Below are positions 56,464 through 64,000 of a DNA stretch of 64,000 nucleotides, one piece after another. The DNA is taken from assembly GCF_022012445.1 (NCBI RefSeq), contig NZ_JAKLTS010000010.1, positions 1 to 64,000 of the forward strand, written 5' to 3'. The notes under the pieces are model-generated. The model did not search any database, was not told the DNA's origin, and saw only the letters and a program-made list of their open reading frames with translations. The DNA comes from Massilia sp. TS11. GTDB lineage: Bacteria; Pseudomonadota; Gammaproteobacteria; Burkholderiales; Burkholderiaceae_D. The position numbers and the translations under genes are program-made. Every line of letters starts with the position of its first letter. The first letter of the stretch is position 1.

Positions 56464-57351
56464 ATGATTCTCCAGCTGCTGCTTCCCCTGTTTGTTCTGA
56501 GTGCCCTGGGCACGATCCTGGTGAAGAGCGGCTGGCTCAAGCCGAGCGCGCAGGCGGGGCTCGGCGAATTCACGGGCCGGGTGCTGATCCCGGCCCTGCT
56601 GTTTCAGGGCACCTACCAGAACGGCCTGCCGGGCGCCCAATCGTGGTCGCTGCTGCTGGCTTTTTATCTGCCGCTGGCGCTGGTGTTCGCGCTGTTCGCC
56701 TTCAGCGGCGCGCGCGACGCCGACCGCGCCAGCCGCGCGCTGGCGGCCAGCTACGGCAATGCCGCCTTTGTCGGCATCCCCGTCATCCAGCAGGTGCTCG
56801 GCCAGGATGCGCTGCACTTCGCCTTTCCGATCATCGCCTTTCACGGCCTGGTGGCCTTCACCCTGTACTACAGCCGCGCGCATGCGGGCGGGCGCCTGCG
56901 CGACGCCGTGCTGGCGGCCGTGCGCAATCCGATCGTCGTCAGTCTGATGGCCGGGCTGGCCTGCAATCTGACGGGCCTGAAGCTGCCGGCCGTCGTGATG
57001 CAGGGCGTGGCCACGCTGGCCCAGGCCACGATGCCATGCGCGCTGGTGGCACTGGGCGCGGCCCTGGCCGGCTTCCACCTCGGCCACGCGGCGGTGGCGC
57101 TGCGCATCACCGTGGCCAAGCTCGGCCTGCTACCGCTGCTGGTGTGGGCGCTGACCACCTATGTGGTGCCGCTGGCGCCCGAGGCGCGGCTGGTGCTGAT
57201 CCTGATTGCGGCCTGCCCGGTCGGCATCAATGCCGGCGTGGTGGTCAGCGCCAACCGTGCCGACACGGCCGCCGTCAACGCCGCCACCTTGCTGTCTTCG
57301 CTTGGCGCCTGCCTCACCATCCCCGCCTGGCTTGCGCTGGCTATGCACTAA
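56464..57351 (+). CDS. AEC family transporter
   Basis: A 295-residue inner-membrane carrier of the auxin-efflux/malonate family with about ten hydrophobic segments. The N-terminus LPLFVLSALGTILVKSGWL and the Gly/Asn-containing ASYGNAAFVGIPVIQ, in which Asn and Pro kink the transport helix, are typical. Likely exports or imports an organic acid. It starts 6 bp after the LacI gene, so the two form an operon. Confidence 0.88.
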   Translation: MILQLLLPLFVLSALGTILVKSGWLKPSAQAGLGEFTGRVLIPALLFQGTYQNGLPGAQSWSLLLAFYLPLALVFALFAFSGARDADRASRALAASYGNAAFVGIPVIQQVLGQDALHFAFPIIAFHGLVAFTLYYSRAHAGGRLRDAVLAAVRNPIVVSLMAGLACNLTGLKLPAVVMQGVATLAQATMPCALVALGAALAGFHLGHAAVALRITVAKLGLLPLLVWALTTYVVPLAPEARLVLILIAACPVGINAGVVVSANRADTAAVNAATLLSSLGACLTIPAWLALAMH

Positions 57352-57352
57352 A

Positions 57353-57413
57353 GAAAAATCGGGGTCAGACCCCGATTTTCTTGGCAGGAAAATGGGGTCT
57401 GACCCCATTTTTT
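57353..57413. repeat. Palindromic GGGGTC(A/T)GACCCC repeat, copy 4 (rearranged pair)
   Basis: Two units: AAAATCGGGGTC-A-GACCCCGATTTT (given here as halves) at 57353-57380 and AAAATGGGGTC-T-GACCCCATTTT at 57389-57413. Unlike copies 1 and 3, each unit is itself a perfect palindrome, so the outer flanks of the two units appear exchanged. It separates the convergent AEC and icmF genes. Confidence 0.8.
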
Positions 57414-57420
57414 CTGTGGA

Positions 57421-60400
57421 TTACATATTGCGGCGGTATTGGCCGCCGACTTCGAACAGGGCGTTGGTGATCTGGCCCAGCGAGCAGACGCGCACGGCGT
57501 CCATCAGCTTCTCGAACACGTTGATGTTGTCGATCGCCGCCTGCTGCAGCGCGGCCAGTGCGGCCGGCGCCTCGGCCGCATGGCGCGCATGGAAGTCGGC
57601 CAGGCGCGTCAGCTGCGACTGCTTTTCGTCCTCGGTCGAACGGGCCAGCTCGAGCTTCAGCGTCTCCTGGCTGCCCTTCGGATTGCGGAAGGTGTTCACG
57701 CCGATGATCGGCAGGCTGCCGTCGTGCTTGAGGTGCTCGTACAGCATCGACTCTTCCTGGATCTTGCCGCGCTGGTAGCCGGTCTCCATCGCACCGAGCA
57801 CGCCGCCACGCTCGGCGATGCGCTCGAACTCCTGCAGCACGGCTTCTTCCACCAGATCGGTCAGCTCTTCGATGATGAAGGAACCCTGGTTCGGATTCTC
57901 GTTCTTGGCCAGACCCCACTCGCGGTTGATGATCAGCTGGATGGCCAGCGCGCGGCGCACCGATTCGTCGGTCGGCGTGGTGATCGCCTCGTCGTAGGCA
58001 TTCGTGTGCAGCGAGTTGCAGTTGTCGTAGATGGCGATCAGGGCCTGCAGCGTGGTGCGGATGTCGTTGAAGTCGATCTCCTGCGCGTGCAGCGAACGGC
58101 CCGAGGTCTGGATGTGGTACTTGAGCTTCTGCGAACGCTCGTTGGCGCCGTACTTCTCGCGCATGGCCACGGCCCAGATGCGGCGCGCCACCCGGCCCAG
58201 CACCGTGTACTCGGGGTCCATCCCGTTGGAGAAGAAGAAGGACAGGTTGGGCGCGAAGTCGTCGATGTGCATGCCGCGCGCCAGATAGGCTTCCACGAAG
58301 GTGAAGCCGTTCGACAGCGTGAAGGCCAGCTGCGAAATCGGATTCGCGCCCGCTTCGGCGATGTGGTAGCCGGAGATCGACACCGAGTAGAAATTGCGCA
58401 CCTGGTGGTGCACGAAGTACTCCTGGATGTCGCCCATGACCTTGAGCGAGAACTCGGTCGAGAAGATGCAGGTGTTCTGGCCCTGGTCCTCCTTGAGGAT
58501 GTCGGCCTGCACGGTGCCGCGCACGTTCTGCAGCACCCAGGCGCGGATCTTGGCCGCTTCGTCATCGGTCGGCTGGCGTCCGTTCTCGGCCACGAATTTG
58601 TCCATCTGCTGGTCGATCGCGGTATTCATGAACATCGCCAGGATGGTCGGCGCCGGGCCGTTGATGGTCATCGACACCGAGGTGTTGGGCGCGCACAGAT
58701 TGAAGCCCTGGTACAGCTCCTTCATGTCGTCCAGGGTGGCGATCGAGACGCCGGAGTTGCCGATCTTGCCGTAGATGTCGGGGCGCAGCGCGGGGTCGGC
58801 GCCGTACAGGGTCACCGAGTCGAAGGCGGTCGACAGGCGCTTGGCCTCGAGCCCTTCGGACACCAGCTTGAAGCGGCGGTTGGTGCGGAAGGCGTCGCCT
58901 TCGCCGGCGAACATGCGGGTCGGGTCTTCGCCCTCGCGCTTGAAGGCGAATACGCCGGCCGTGTAGGGGAAGGAGCCGGGCACGTTCTCCAGCATCAGCC
59001 AGCGCAGGATCTCGCCGTGGTCCTCGAAGCGCGGCAGGGCCACCTTGCGGATCTTGGTGCCCGACAGGGTCTGCTGCACCAGGCGCGTGCGGATCTCCTT
59101 ATCGCGGATCTTGACCACGTAGTCGTCGCCCGAATAGGCGGCCTGCATGTCGGGCCACATGGCCAGCAGCTTGCGCGCGCCGGCGTCGAGGGCATGCTCC
59201 TTCTCGGCGATCAGGTCGTCGAAATTGGCGTCCTTGCCGGCGGCGGCCAGCATCTGCTTGGCGGCCGCCAGCTGCTGGCGCTCGCGCGCGATGCGCACCT
59301 GCTTGTGGGTGTGGCGGTGGTAGCCGCGCAGGGTATCGGCGATTTCGGCCAGATAGCGCGCACGCGCCGGCGGCACGATCACGTGCTTGCCGCTCGAATG
59401 GCGCACCCGCACTTCGGGCAGTTTGCCGGGGGCGATGTCGAGACCGAAGTCGCCCAGCTTGGGCAGCAGGCCCTGGTACAGGGCGGTCACGCCGTCGTCG
59501 TTGAAGCGCGAGGCCTGGGTGCCATAGACCGGCATGTCCTCGGGCTTTTGCGCCCACAGTTCGCGGTTGCGCTGGTACTGTTTGGCGACGTCGCGCAGCG
59601 CGTCCTGGGCGCCCTTGCGGTCGAACTTGTTAATCGCGATGAAGTCGGCGAAATCGAGCATGTCGATTTTTTCGAGCTGCGAAGCGGCGCCGAATTCGGG
59701 CGTCATCACATACATCGACACGTCGACCAGCGGCACGATGGCGGCGTCGCCCTGGCCGATGCCCGAGGTCTCGACCACCACCAGATCGAAGCCGGCCACC
59801 TTGCAGGCGGCGATCACGTCGGGCAGGGCCTGCGAGACTTCGGAACCGGCTTCGCGCGTGGCCAGCGAGCGCATGAAGATGCGCTGCTTGCCGTTCCACG
59901 GATTGATCGCGTTCATGCGGATGCGGTCGCCCAGCAGGGCGCCGCCCGATTTGCGGCGCGAGGGATCGATCGAGATGATGGCGATGTTCAGGCGGTCGTC
60001 CTGATCGAGGCGGAAGCGGCGGATCAGTTCATCGGTCAGCGAGGACTTGCCGGCGCCGCCGGTGCCGGTGATGCCGAGGGTCGGCACATTCAGGCTGGCG
60101 GCGCGCTCGAGCAGCTCCTTGCGCAGGGCCGGGTCGGCCTTGCCGTTTTCGAGGGCCGTGATCAGCTGCGCCAGCGGGCGGTGGCGCGCGCCGATCTCGC
60201 CCGTGGTCAGCGGCGCCAGCGTGCTCGGGGCGTAGACCGAGAGGTCGATGTCGCAGGCCTCGATCATCGACTGGATCATGCCGACCAGGCCCATACGCTG
60301 GCCGTCTTCGGGGCTGAAGATGCGCGCCACGCCGTAGGCATGCAGCTCCTTGATTTCGTCCGGGACGATCACGCCGCCGCCGCCGCCGAACACCTTGATG

Positions 60401-60711
60401 TGGGCGCCGCCGCGCTCGCGCAGCAGGTCGATCATGTATTTGAAGTATTCGACGTGGCCGCCCTGGTAGGACGAGACGGCGATGCCCTGGGCGTCTTCGG
60501 CCAGGGCGGCGGTGACGACCTCGTCGACCGAGCGGTTATGCCCGAGGTGGATGACTTCCACGCCGTTCGACTGCAGGATGCGGCGCATGATGTTGATCGA
60601 GGCGTCGTGGCCGTCGAACAGCGAGGCGGCGGTGACGAAGCGCACCTTGTTGGCCGGCTTGGGCGGCTCGGCGGCGGCATGCAGCTTGGCGGGGGAAGTC
60701 AGGTCGTTCAT
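57421..60711 (-). CDS. icmF: Fused isobutyryl-CoA mutase IcmF
   Basis: A 1096-residue adenosylcobalamin enzyme that interconverts isobutyryl-CoA and n-butyryl-CoA. Domain order: B12-binding domain (about 20-150; DGHD with the Co-ligand His35, SSYQGG, GGGGGV), MeaB-type G-protein chaperone (about 205-420; GTGGAGKSS, then DPSRR and NKFDRKG), linker, and the mutase barrel (about 560-1096). FPYTAGVF and [12 protein letters not shown] are features of IcmF rather than methylmalonyl-CoA mutase. Start ATG 60711; ten upstream residues in frame look non-coding. Expected in valine or fatty-acid metabolism. Expressed from a MerR-style promoter. Confidence 0.94.
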   Translation of the reverse strand: MNDLTSPAKLHAAAEPPKPANKVRFVTAASLFDGHDASINIMRRILQSNGVEVIHLGHNRSVDEVVTAALAEDAQGIAVSSYQGGHVEYFKYMIDLLRERGGAHIKVFGGGGGVIVPDEIKELHAYGVARIFSPEDGQRMGLVGMIQSMIEACDIDLSVYAPSTLAPLTTGEIGARHRPLAQLITALENGKADPALRKELLERAASLNVPTLGITGTGGAGKSSLTDELIRRFRLDQDDRLNIAIISIDPSRRKSGGALLGDRIRMNAINPWNGKQRIFMRSLATREAGSEVSQALPDVIAACKVAGFDLVVVETSGIGQGDAAIVPLVDVSMYVMTPEFGAASQLEKIDMLDFADFIAINKFDRKGAQDALRDVAKQYQRNRELWAQKPEDMPVYGTQASRFNDDGVTALYQGLLPKLGDFGLDIAPGKLPEVRVRHSSGKHVIVPPARARYLAEIADTLRGYHRHTHKQVRIARERQQLAAAKQMLAAAGKDANFDDLIAEKEHALDAGARKLLAMWPDMQAAYSGDDYVVKIRDKEIRTRLVQQTLSGTKIRKVALPRFEDHGEILRWLMLENVPGSFPYTAGVFAFKREGEDPTRMFAGEGDAFRTNRRFKLVSEGLEAKRLSTAFDSVTLYGADPALRPDIYGKIGNSGVSIATLDDMKELYQGFNLCAPNTSVSMTINGPAPTILAMFMNTAIDQQMDKFVAENGRQPTDDEAAKIRAWVLQNVRGTVQADILKEDQGQNTCIFSTEFSLKVMGDIQEYFVHHQVRNFYSVSISGYHIAEAGANPISQLAFTLSNGFTFVEAYLARGMHIDDFAPNLSFFFSNGMDPEYTVLGRVARRIWAVAMREKYGANERSQKLKYHIQTSGRSLHAQEIDFNDIRTTLQALIAIYDNCNSLHTNAYDEAITTPTDESVRRALAIQLIINREWGLAKNENPNQGSFIIEELTDLVEEAVLQEFERIAERGGVLGAMETGYQRGKIQEESMLYEHLKHDGSLPIIGVNTFRNPKGSQETLKLELARSTEDEKQSQLTRLADFHARHAAEAPAALAALQQAAIDNINVFEKLMDAVRVCSLGQITNALFEVGGQYRRNM

Positions 60712-60740
60712 GGTGATCTCGGGCGTAGAGGATACGGGCA

Positions 60741-60772
60741 ATTATATGCCGTTTACGTTAACGTCAAGTCAA
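60741..60772 (-). promoter_or_regulatory. icmF promoter with LiuR-like palindrome
   Basis: On the minus strand: TTGACT (60772-60767), 20-bp spacer, TATAAT (60746-60741). The near-palindrome TTGACGTTAACGTAAA (60767-60752) fills the spacer. The long spacer and central operator match MerR-family control, and from memory the palindrome resembles the motif reported for the MerR-type LiuR regulator of branched-chain amino-acid genes. Confidence 0.6.
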
Positions 60773-60773
60773 G

Positions 60774-60805
60774 CGCGGGCGCGGACCCGAAGGCCCGCGC
60801 CCGCG
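60774..60805. terminator. GC-rich hairpin between iorAB and icmF
   Basis: An 11-bp stem CGCGGGCGCGG / CCGCGCCCGCG encloses a 10-base loop. No T-run follows on the minus strand, so it is at best a Rho-assisted terminator or a transcript-stability structure just after the oxidoreductase stop. Confidence 0.45.
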
Positions 60806-60810
60806 GCGCC

Positions 60811-63800
60811 TCAGGCGGCGCGCTGGAGGCCGGCGGCGGCCAGCAGGCGGGCCTGCTCGGCGTGGTATTCGGCCACGGCCTTTTCCTTCACGTGGCCGAA
60901 GCCGCGGATCTTCTCGGGCAGGGCGGCCAGGGCGATCGCGTTCGGCAGGCTGGCGGCCGTCAGACCGTTCAGCAGGCGCGCGATCAGGGCTTCGTATTCG
61001 CCGATCAGGGCGCGCTCCATCTTGCGCTCGGCCGTGTAGCCGAACACGTCGAGGGCGCTGCCGCGCAGGCCCTTGAGCTTGGCCAGCAGCTTGAAGGCGC
61101 CCATCATCCAGGCGCCGTATTCGGCCTTCTGCAGGCGGCCGTTGGCGTCCTTCTTGGCGAACAGCGGCGGGGCCAGGTTGAACTTGAGCTTGACCTCGCC
61201 TTCGAACTGGGCCTGCAGCTGCTGGAGGAAGCGGCCGTCCGTGTACAGGCGCGCGACTTCGTATTCGTCCTTGTAGGCCATCAGCTTGTACAGGTTCTTG
61301 GCCACGGCCATGCTCAGCCTATTGCCCTGGCCCAGCGCCTGTTCGGCCGCGCGCACCTGGTCCACCAGGGCGCTGTAGCGGGCGGCGTAGGCGGCGTTCT
61401 GGTAGGCGGTCAGCTGCTCGACGCGCTGCTTGATCACGTTGTCCAGGCTTTGCGGCATCTGCACCACGATGGCCTGGGTCGGCAGGGCGATCTTCTCGAC
61501 GCGCTTGAGGTCGACGGCGGCGCGGCGGCCCCACAGGAAGCTCTTCTTGTTCGACTCGATGGCCACGCCATTGAGTTCGATCGCGCGCAGGATGGCCGCT
61601 TCGCTCAGGGGGATGCGGCCCTTCTGCCAGGCGTAGCCGAGCATGAACAGATTGGCCGCGATCGAGTCGCCCATCAGGGCCGTGGCCAGCTTGGTGGCAT
61701 CGAGGAAGTCGGCGGCGCCGCCGGCCGATTCCTGGATCAGGGCCTGGATGTCGGCGGCCGGGTAGGTCCAGTCGGGCTGCTGGGCGAAGGTGCCGGGCGG
61801 CTGTTCGTACAGGTTGACGATGGCCATCGTGCGGCCCGGGCGCATCTTCGAGATCGCGTCCTGGGCGCCGGTGGTCATCATGTCGCAGCCGAGCACCAGA
61901 TCGGCCTCGCCGGTGGCGATGCGCGCGGCGCGCAGGTGGGCCGGGGTGCGCGCCACCTTCACGTGCGAGGTGACCGAGCCGTTCTTCTGGCTCATGCCGG
62001 TCATGTCGAGCACCGAGGCGCCCTTGCCTTCGAGGTGGGCGGCCATCCCGAGCAGGGCGCCGACCGTGATCACGCCGGTGCCGCCGATGCCGTTGATGAG
62101 GATGTTGTAGGGCTGTTCGCACTCGGGCAGGGCCGGCACCGGCAGGTCGCCGAAATCGTCGGTTTTGGCCACGCCGGTCTTGGATTTTTTCAGCGTGCCG
62201 CCTTCGACCGTGACGAAGGAGGGGCAGAAGCCCTTGACGCACGAGTAGTCCTTGTTACAGGCCGACTGGTCGATCATGCGCTTGCGTCCGAAATCGGTTT
62301 CCTTCGGCAGGATCGACACGCAGTTGGACTGGATGCCGCAGTCGCCGCAGCCCTCGCACACCTGTTCGTTGATGAACATGCGCTGGTTCGGGTCCGGGAA
62401 TTCCTTCTTCTTGCGGCGGCGGCGCTTCTCGGCGGCGCAGGTCTGGTCGTAGATGATGACGGTGCAGCCGGGCAGTTCGCGCAGCTCGCGCTGGACCGCG
62501 TCCATCTCCTTGCGGTCGTGCAGGGAGACGATGGCCGGCAGGGCGCCGCGCTCGGTGTAGCGGCTCAGGTCCTCGGTCACCAGGGCAATGCGCTTGACGC
62601 CTTCGGCCGCCATCTGCTGGGCGATCAGGGGCACGCTGGTGGTGCCGTCCACGGGCTGGCCGCCGGTCATGGCGACGGCGTCGTTGTACAGGATCTTGTA
62701 GGTGATGTTGACCTTGGCCGCGATCGCCGCGCGGATCGCCAGATAGCCGGAGTGGAAGTAGGTGCCGTCGCCCAGATTCTGGAACACGTGCGGCACTTGC
62801 GAGAAGGCGGCCTGGCCGATCCAGGGTGCACCTTCGCCGCCCATGTGGGTGGTCAGCTTGTTCATGCCCGGGTAGATGGCGGTGGCCATCACGTGGCAGC
62901 CGATGCCGGCCAGGGCGAAGGAGCCGTCCGGCACCTTGGTCGAGGTATTGTGCGGGCAGCCGGAGCAGTAGAAGGCCGGGCGGAAGGGCGTGCTGATGGC
63001 TTTTTGCAGCACCGCGTCCTTGGCGTCGAGGAAGCTCAGGCGCGCCTTGATCTGGTCCTGGATGCTGGTGTCCGTGATGTAGCGGCGGATGCGCGAGGCG
63101 ATCACGCGCGCCACCTGGGACACCGAGAAGTCGGCCTTGGAGGTCAGCAGCCATTCGCCGCGCGGGGCCACCCATTCGCCTTTTTCGTCGAACTTGCCGA
63201 TCACGCGCGGGCGCACATCGTCGCGCCAGTTGTACAGCTGTTCCTTGAGCTGGTATTCGACGATCTGGCGTTTTTCTTCGACCACCAGAATTTCATCGAG
63301 GCCGCGCGCGAATTCGCGCACGCCGTCCGGTTCCAGCGGCCAGGGCATGGCCACCTTGAACACGCGCAGGCCGACCTTGGCGGCCATGGCTTCGTCGATG
63401 CCCAGTTCTTCCAGGGCCTCGAGCACGTCGAGATAGGACTTGCCGCTGGCGATGATGCCGAGCTTGGCGTCGTCGCTGTCGATGGTCGTGCGGTTGAGCT
63501 TGTTCTCGCGCGCATAGGCCAGGGCCGCGTAGATCTTGTAGTCCTGCATCAGGGCTTCCTGCTTGCGCGCCTGCAGGCCGAGCGGGTCGCTCGACAGGCG
63601 CGTGTTCAGGCCGCCTTCGGGCATCACGAAGTCCTTCGGAATCTTGACTTCGACGCGGAAGGGATTGGCGTCGACCGAGGCGCTCGACTCGACCGTGTCG
63701 GCCAGGGCCTTGAACGCCACGTCGCAGCCGGAGAAGCGGCTCATGGCCCAGCCGTGGATACCGAGGTCGAGGTATTCCTGCACATTGCACGGATACAGGA

Positions 63801-64000
63801 CCGGAATCATGCAGGCCGAGAAGATGTGGTCGGACTGGTGCGGCAGGGTCGAGGAATAGGCGCCGTGGTCGTCGCCGGCCACCAGCAGCACGCCGCCATG
63901 CTCGGCGGTGCCGGCGTGGTTCATGTGCTTGAAGACGTCGCCGCAGCGGTCCACGCCCGGGCCCTTGCCGTACCACATGGCGAACACGCCATCGTATTTG
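60811..64000 (-). CDS. Fused indolepyruvate:ferredoxin oxidoreductase, 5' partial
   Basis: More than 1060 residues of a fused oxidoreductase (usually about 1150-1190 aa); the N-terminus lies beyond the window, and the frame is open to its edge. Visible are the TPP-type region beginning KYDGVFAMWYGKGPGVDR, 4Fe-4S-like Cys ligands in VCEGCGDCGIQSNC and SACNKDYSCVKGFCP, and the C-terminal gamma domain starting GIGGTGVITVGALLG. It oxidatively decarboxylates aromatic (and possibly branched) 2-oxo acids to acyl-CoA. It is followed by icmF on the same strand, so both may act in amino-acid breakdown. Confidence 0.88.
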   Translation of the reverse strand, partial: KYDGVFAMWYGKGPGVDRCGDVFKHMNHAGTAEHGGVLLVAGDDHGAYSSTLPHQSDHIFSACMIPVLYPCNVQEYLDLGIHGWAMSRFSGCDVAFKALADTVESSASVDANPFRVEVKIPKDFVMPEGGLNTRLSSDPLGLQARKQEALMQDYKIYAALAYARENKLNRTTIDSDDAKLGIIASGKSYLDVLEALEELGIDEAMAAKVGLRVFKVAMPWPLEPDGVREFARGLDEILVVEEKRQIVEYQLKEQLYNWRDDVRPRVIGKFDEKGEWVAPRGEWLLTSKADFSVSQVARVIASRIRRYITDTSIQDQIKARLSFLDAKDAVLQKAISTPFRPAFYCSGCPHNTSTKVPDGSFALAGIGCHVMATAIYPGMNKLTTHMGGEGAPWIGQAAFSQVPHVFQNLGDGTYFHSGYLAIRAAIAAKVNITYKILYNDAVAMTGGQPVDGTTSVPLIAQQMAAEGVKRIALVTEDLSRYTERGALPAIVSLHDRKEMDAVQRELRELPGCTVIIYDQTCAAEKRRRRKKKEFPDPNQRMFINEQVCEGCGDCGIQSNCVSILPKETDFGRKRMIDQSACNKDYSCVKGFCPSFVTVEGGTLKKSKTGVAKTDDFGDLPVPALPECEQPYNILINGIGGTGVITVGALLGMAAHLEGKGASVLDMTGMSQKNGSVTSHVKVARTPAHLRAARIATGEADLVLGCDMMTTGAQDAISKMRPGRTMAIVNLYEQPPGTFAQQPDWTYPAADIQALIQESAGGAADFLDATKLATALMGDSIAANLFMLGYAWQKGRIPLSEAAILRAIELNGVAIESNKKSFLWGRRAAVDLKRVEKIALPTQAIVVQMPQSLDNVIKQRVEQLTAYQNAAYAARYSALVDQVRAAEQALGQGNRLSMAVAKNLYKLMAYKDEYEVARLYTDGRFLQQLQAQFEGEVKLKFNLAPPLFAKKDANGRLQKAEYGAWMMGAFKLLAKLKGLRGSALDVFGYTAERKMERALIGEYEALIARLLNGLTAASLPNAIALAALPEKIRGFGHVKEKAVAEYHAEQARLLAAAGLQRAA

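Noticed and set aside
60811-64000. A frame break in the oxidoreductase because no ATG lies near 63987
   Set aside because: The codons KYDGVFAMWYGKGPG continue to the window edge without a stop, so the gene is simply cut by the window.

Overview
The window looks like the chromosome of a GC-rich betaproteobacterium of the Oxalobacteraceae, most like Massilia. I infer this from protein flavour and gene content: a fused isobutyryl-CoA mutase IcmF, a fused indolepyruvate:ferredoxin oxidoreductase, phaA-phaB, a hemA-prfA cluster, minCDE, and paired DUF1800/DUF1501 genes. No search could be run, so the taxon is an inference. Coding density is very high. No stretch of more than 300 bases lacks a gene; the longest gaps (about 190-230 bp) lie before kup (2920-3113), before fadH (32732-32958), around 37641-37833, around 38383-38585 and before the LacI gene (55236-55449).

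Layout. 1-166: tail of an IS3-family element. 0.3-5.5 kb: ettA, rarD, kup, FKBP lipoprotein. 5.5-10.1 kb: a tightly packed reverse-strand operon gshA - deacetylase - elaA - TPR membrane protein - ATP-pyrophosphatase. 10.2-13.9 kb: DUF885 protein, dsbB-prmC, Sel1-repeat protein. 13.9-16.45 kb: an AT-richer restriction-modification island (GIY-YIG endonuclease, 5-methylcytosine methyltransferase, Vsr) sitting between prmC/dsbB and prfA-hemA, genes that are often contiguous. 18.9-22.1 kb: orphan response regulator, small membrane protein, minCDE. 22.2-28.7 kb: lplT, a MetR-like regulator, phaA-phaB, proline iminopeptidase and small genes. 28.6-38.4 kb: SRPBCC protein, first DUF1800-DUF1501 pair, fadH, KAS III-like synthase, CtpA-type protease, Spy-like protein. 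38.6-43.5 kb: two tandem M13 peptidases and a cytochrome c. 43.6-50.5 kb: tRNA-Arg(CCG), a TonB-dependent receptor overlapping a metallophosphoesterase, second DUF1800-DUF1501 pair. 50.5-57.4 kb: binding protein, MoaD-like/Asp-box pair, TetR with an MBL hydrolase, LacI with an AEC transporter. 57.4-64 kb: icmF and the fused ferredoxin oxidoreductase, which runs off the end.

The most interesting signals are regulatory. A near-consensus LexA box lies inside a TTGACA/TACAAT promoter for the methyltransferase, with vsr diverging from it. A PhoB box with 11-bp phasing lies before the TonB receptor-phosphoesterase operon, suggesting phosphate-ester scavenging. A perfect FNR/ANR box lies before phaA, placed for class II activation. 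A MerR-style promoter with a 20-bp spacer and a LiuR-like palindrome lies before icmF. A palindromic GGGGTC(A/T)GACCCC repeat occurs at four gene ends. The two DUF1800-DUF1501 pairs and the MoaD/Asp-box pair are the best candidates for exported or uncharacterised systems.
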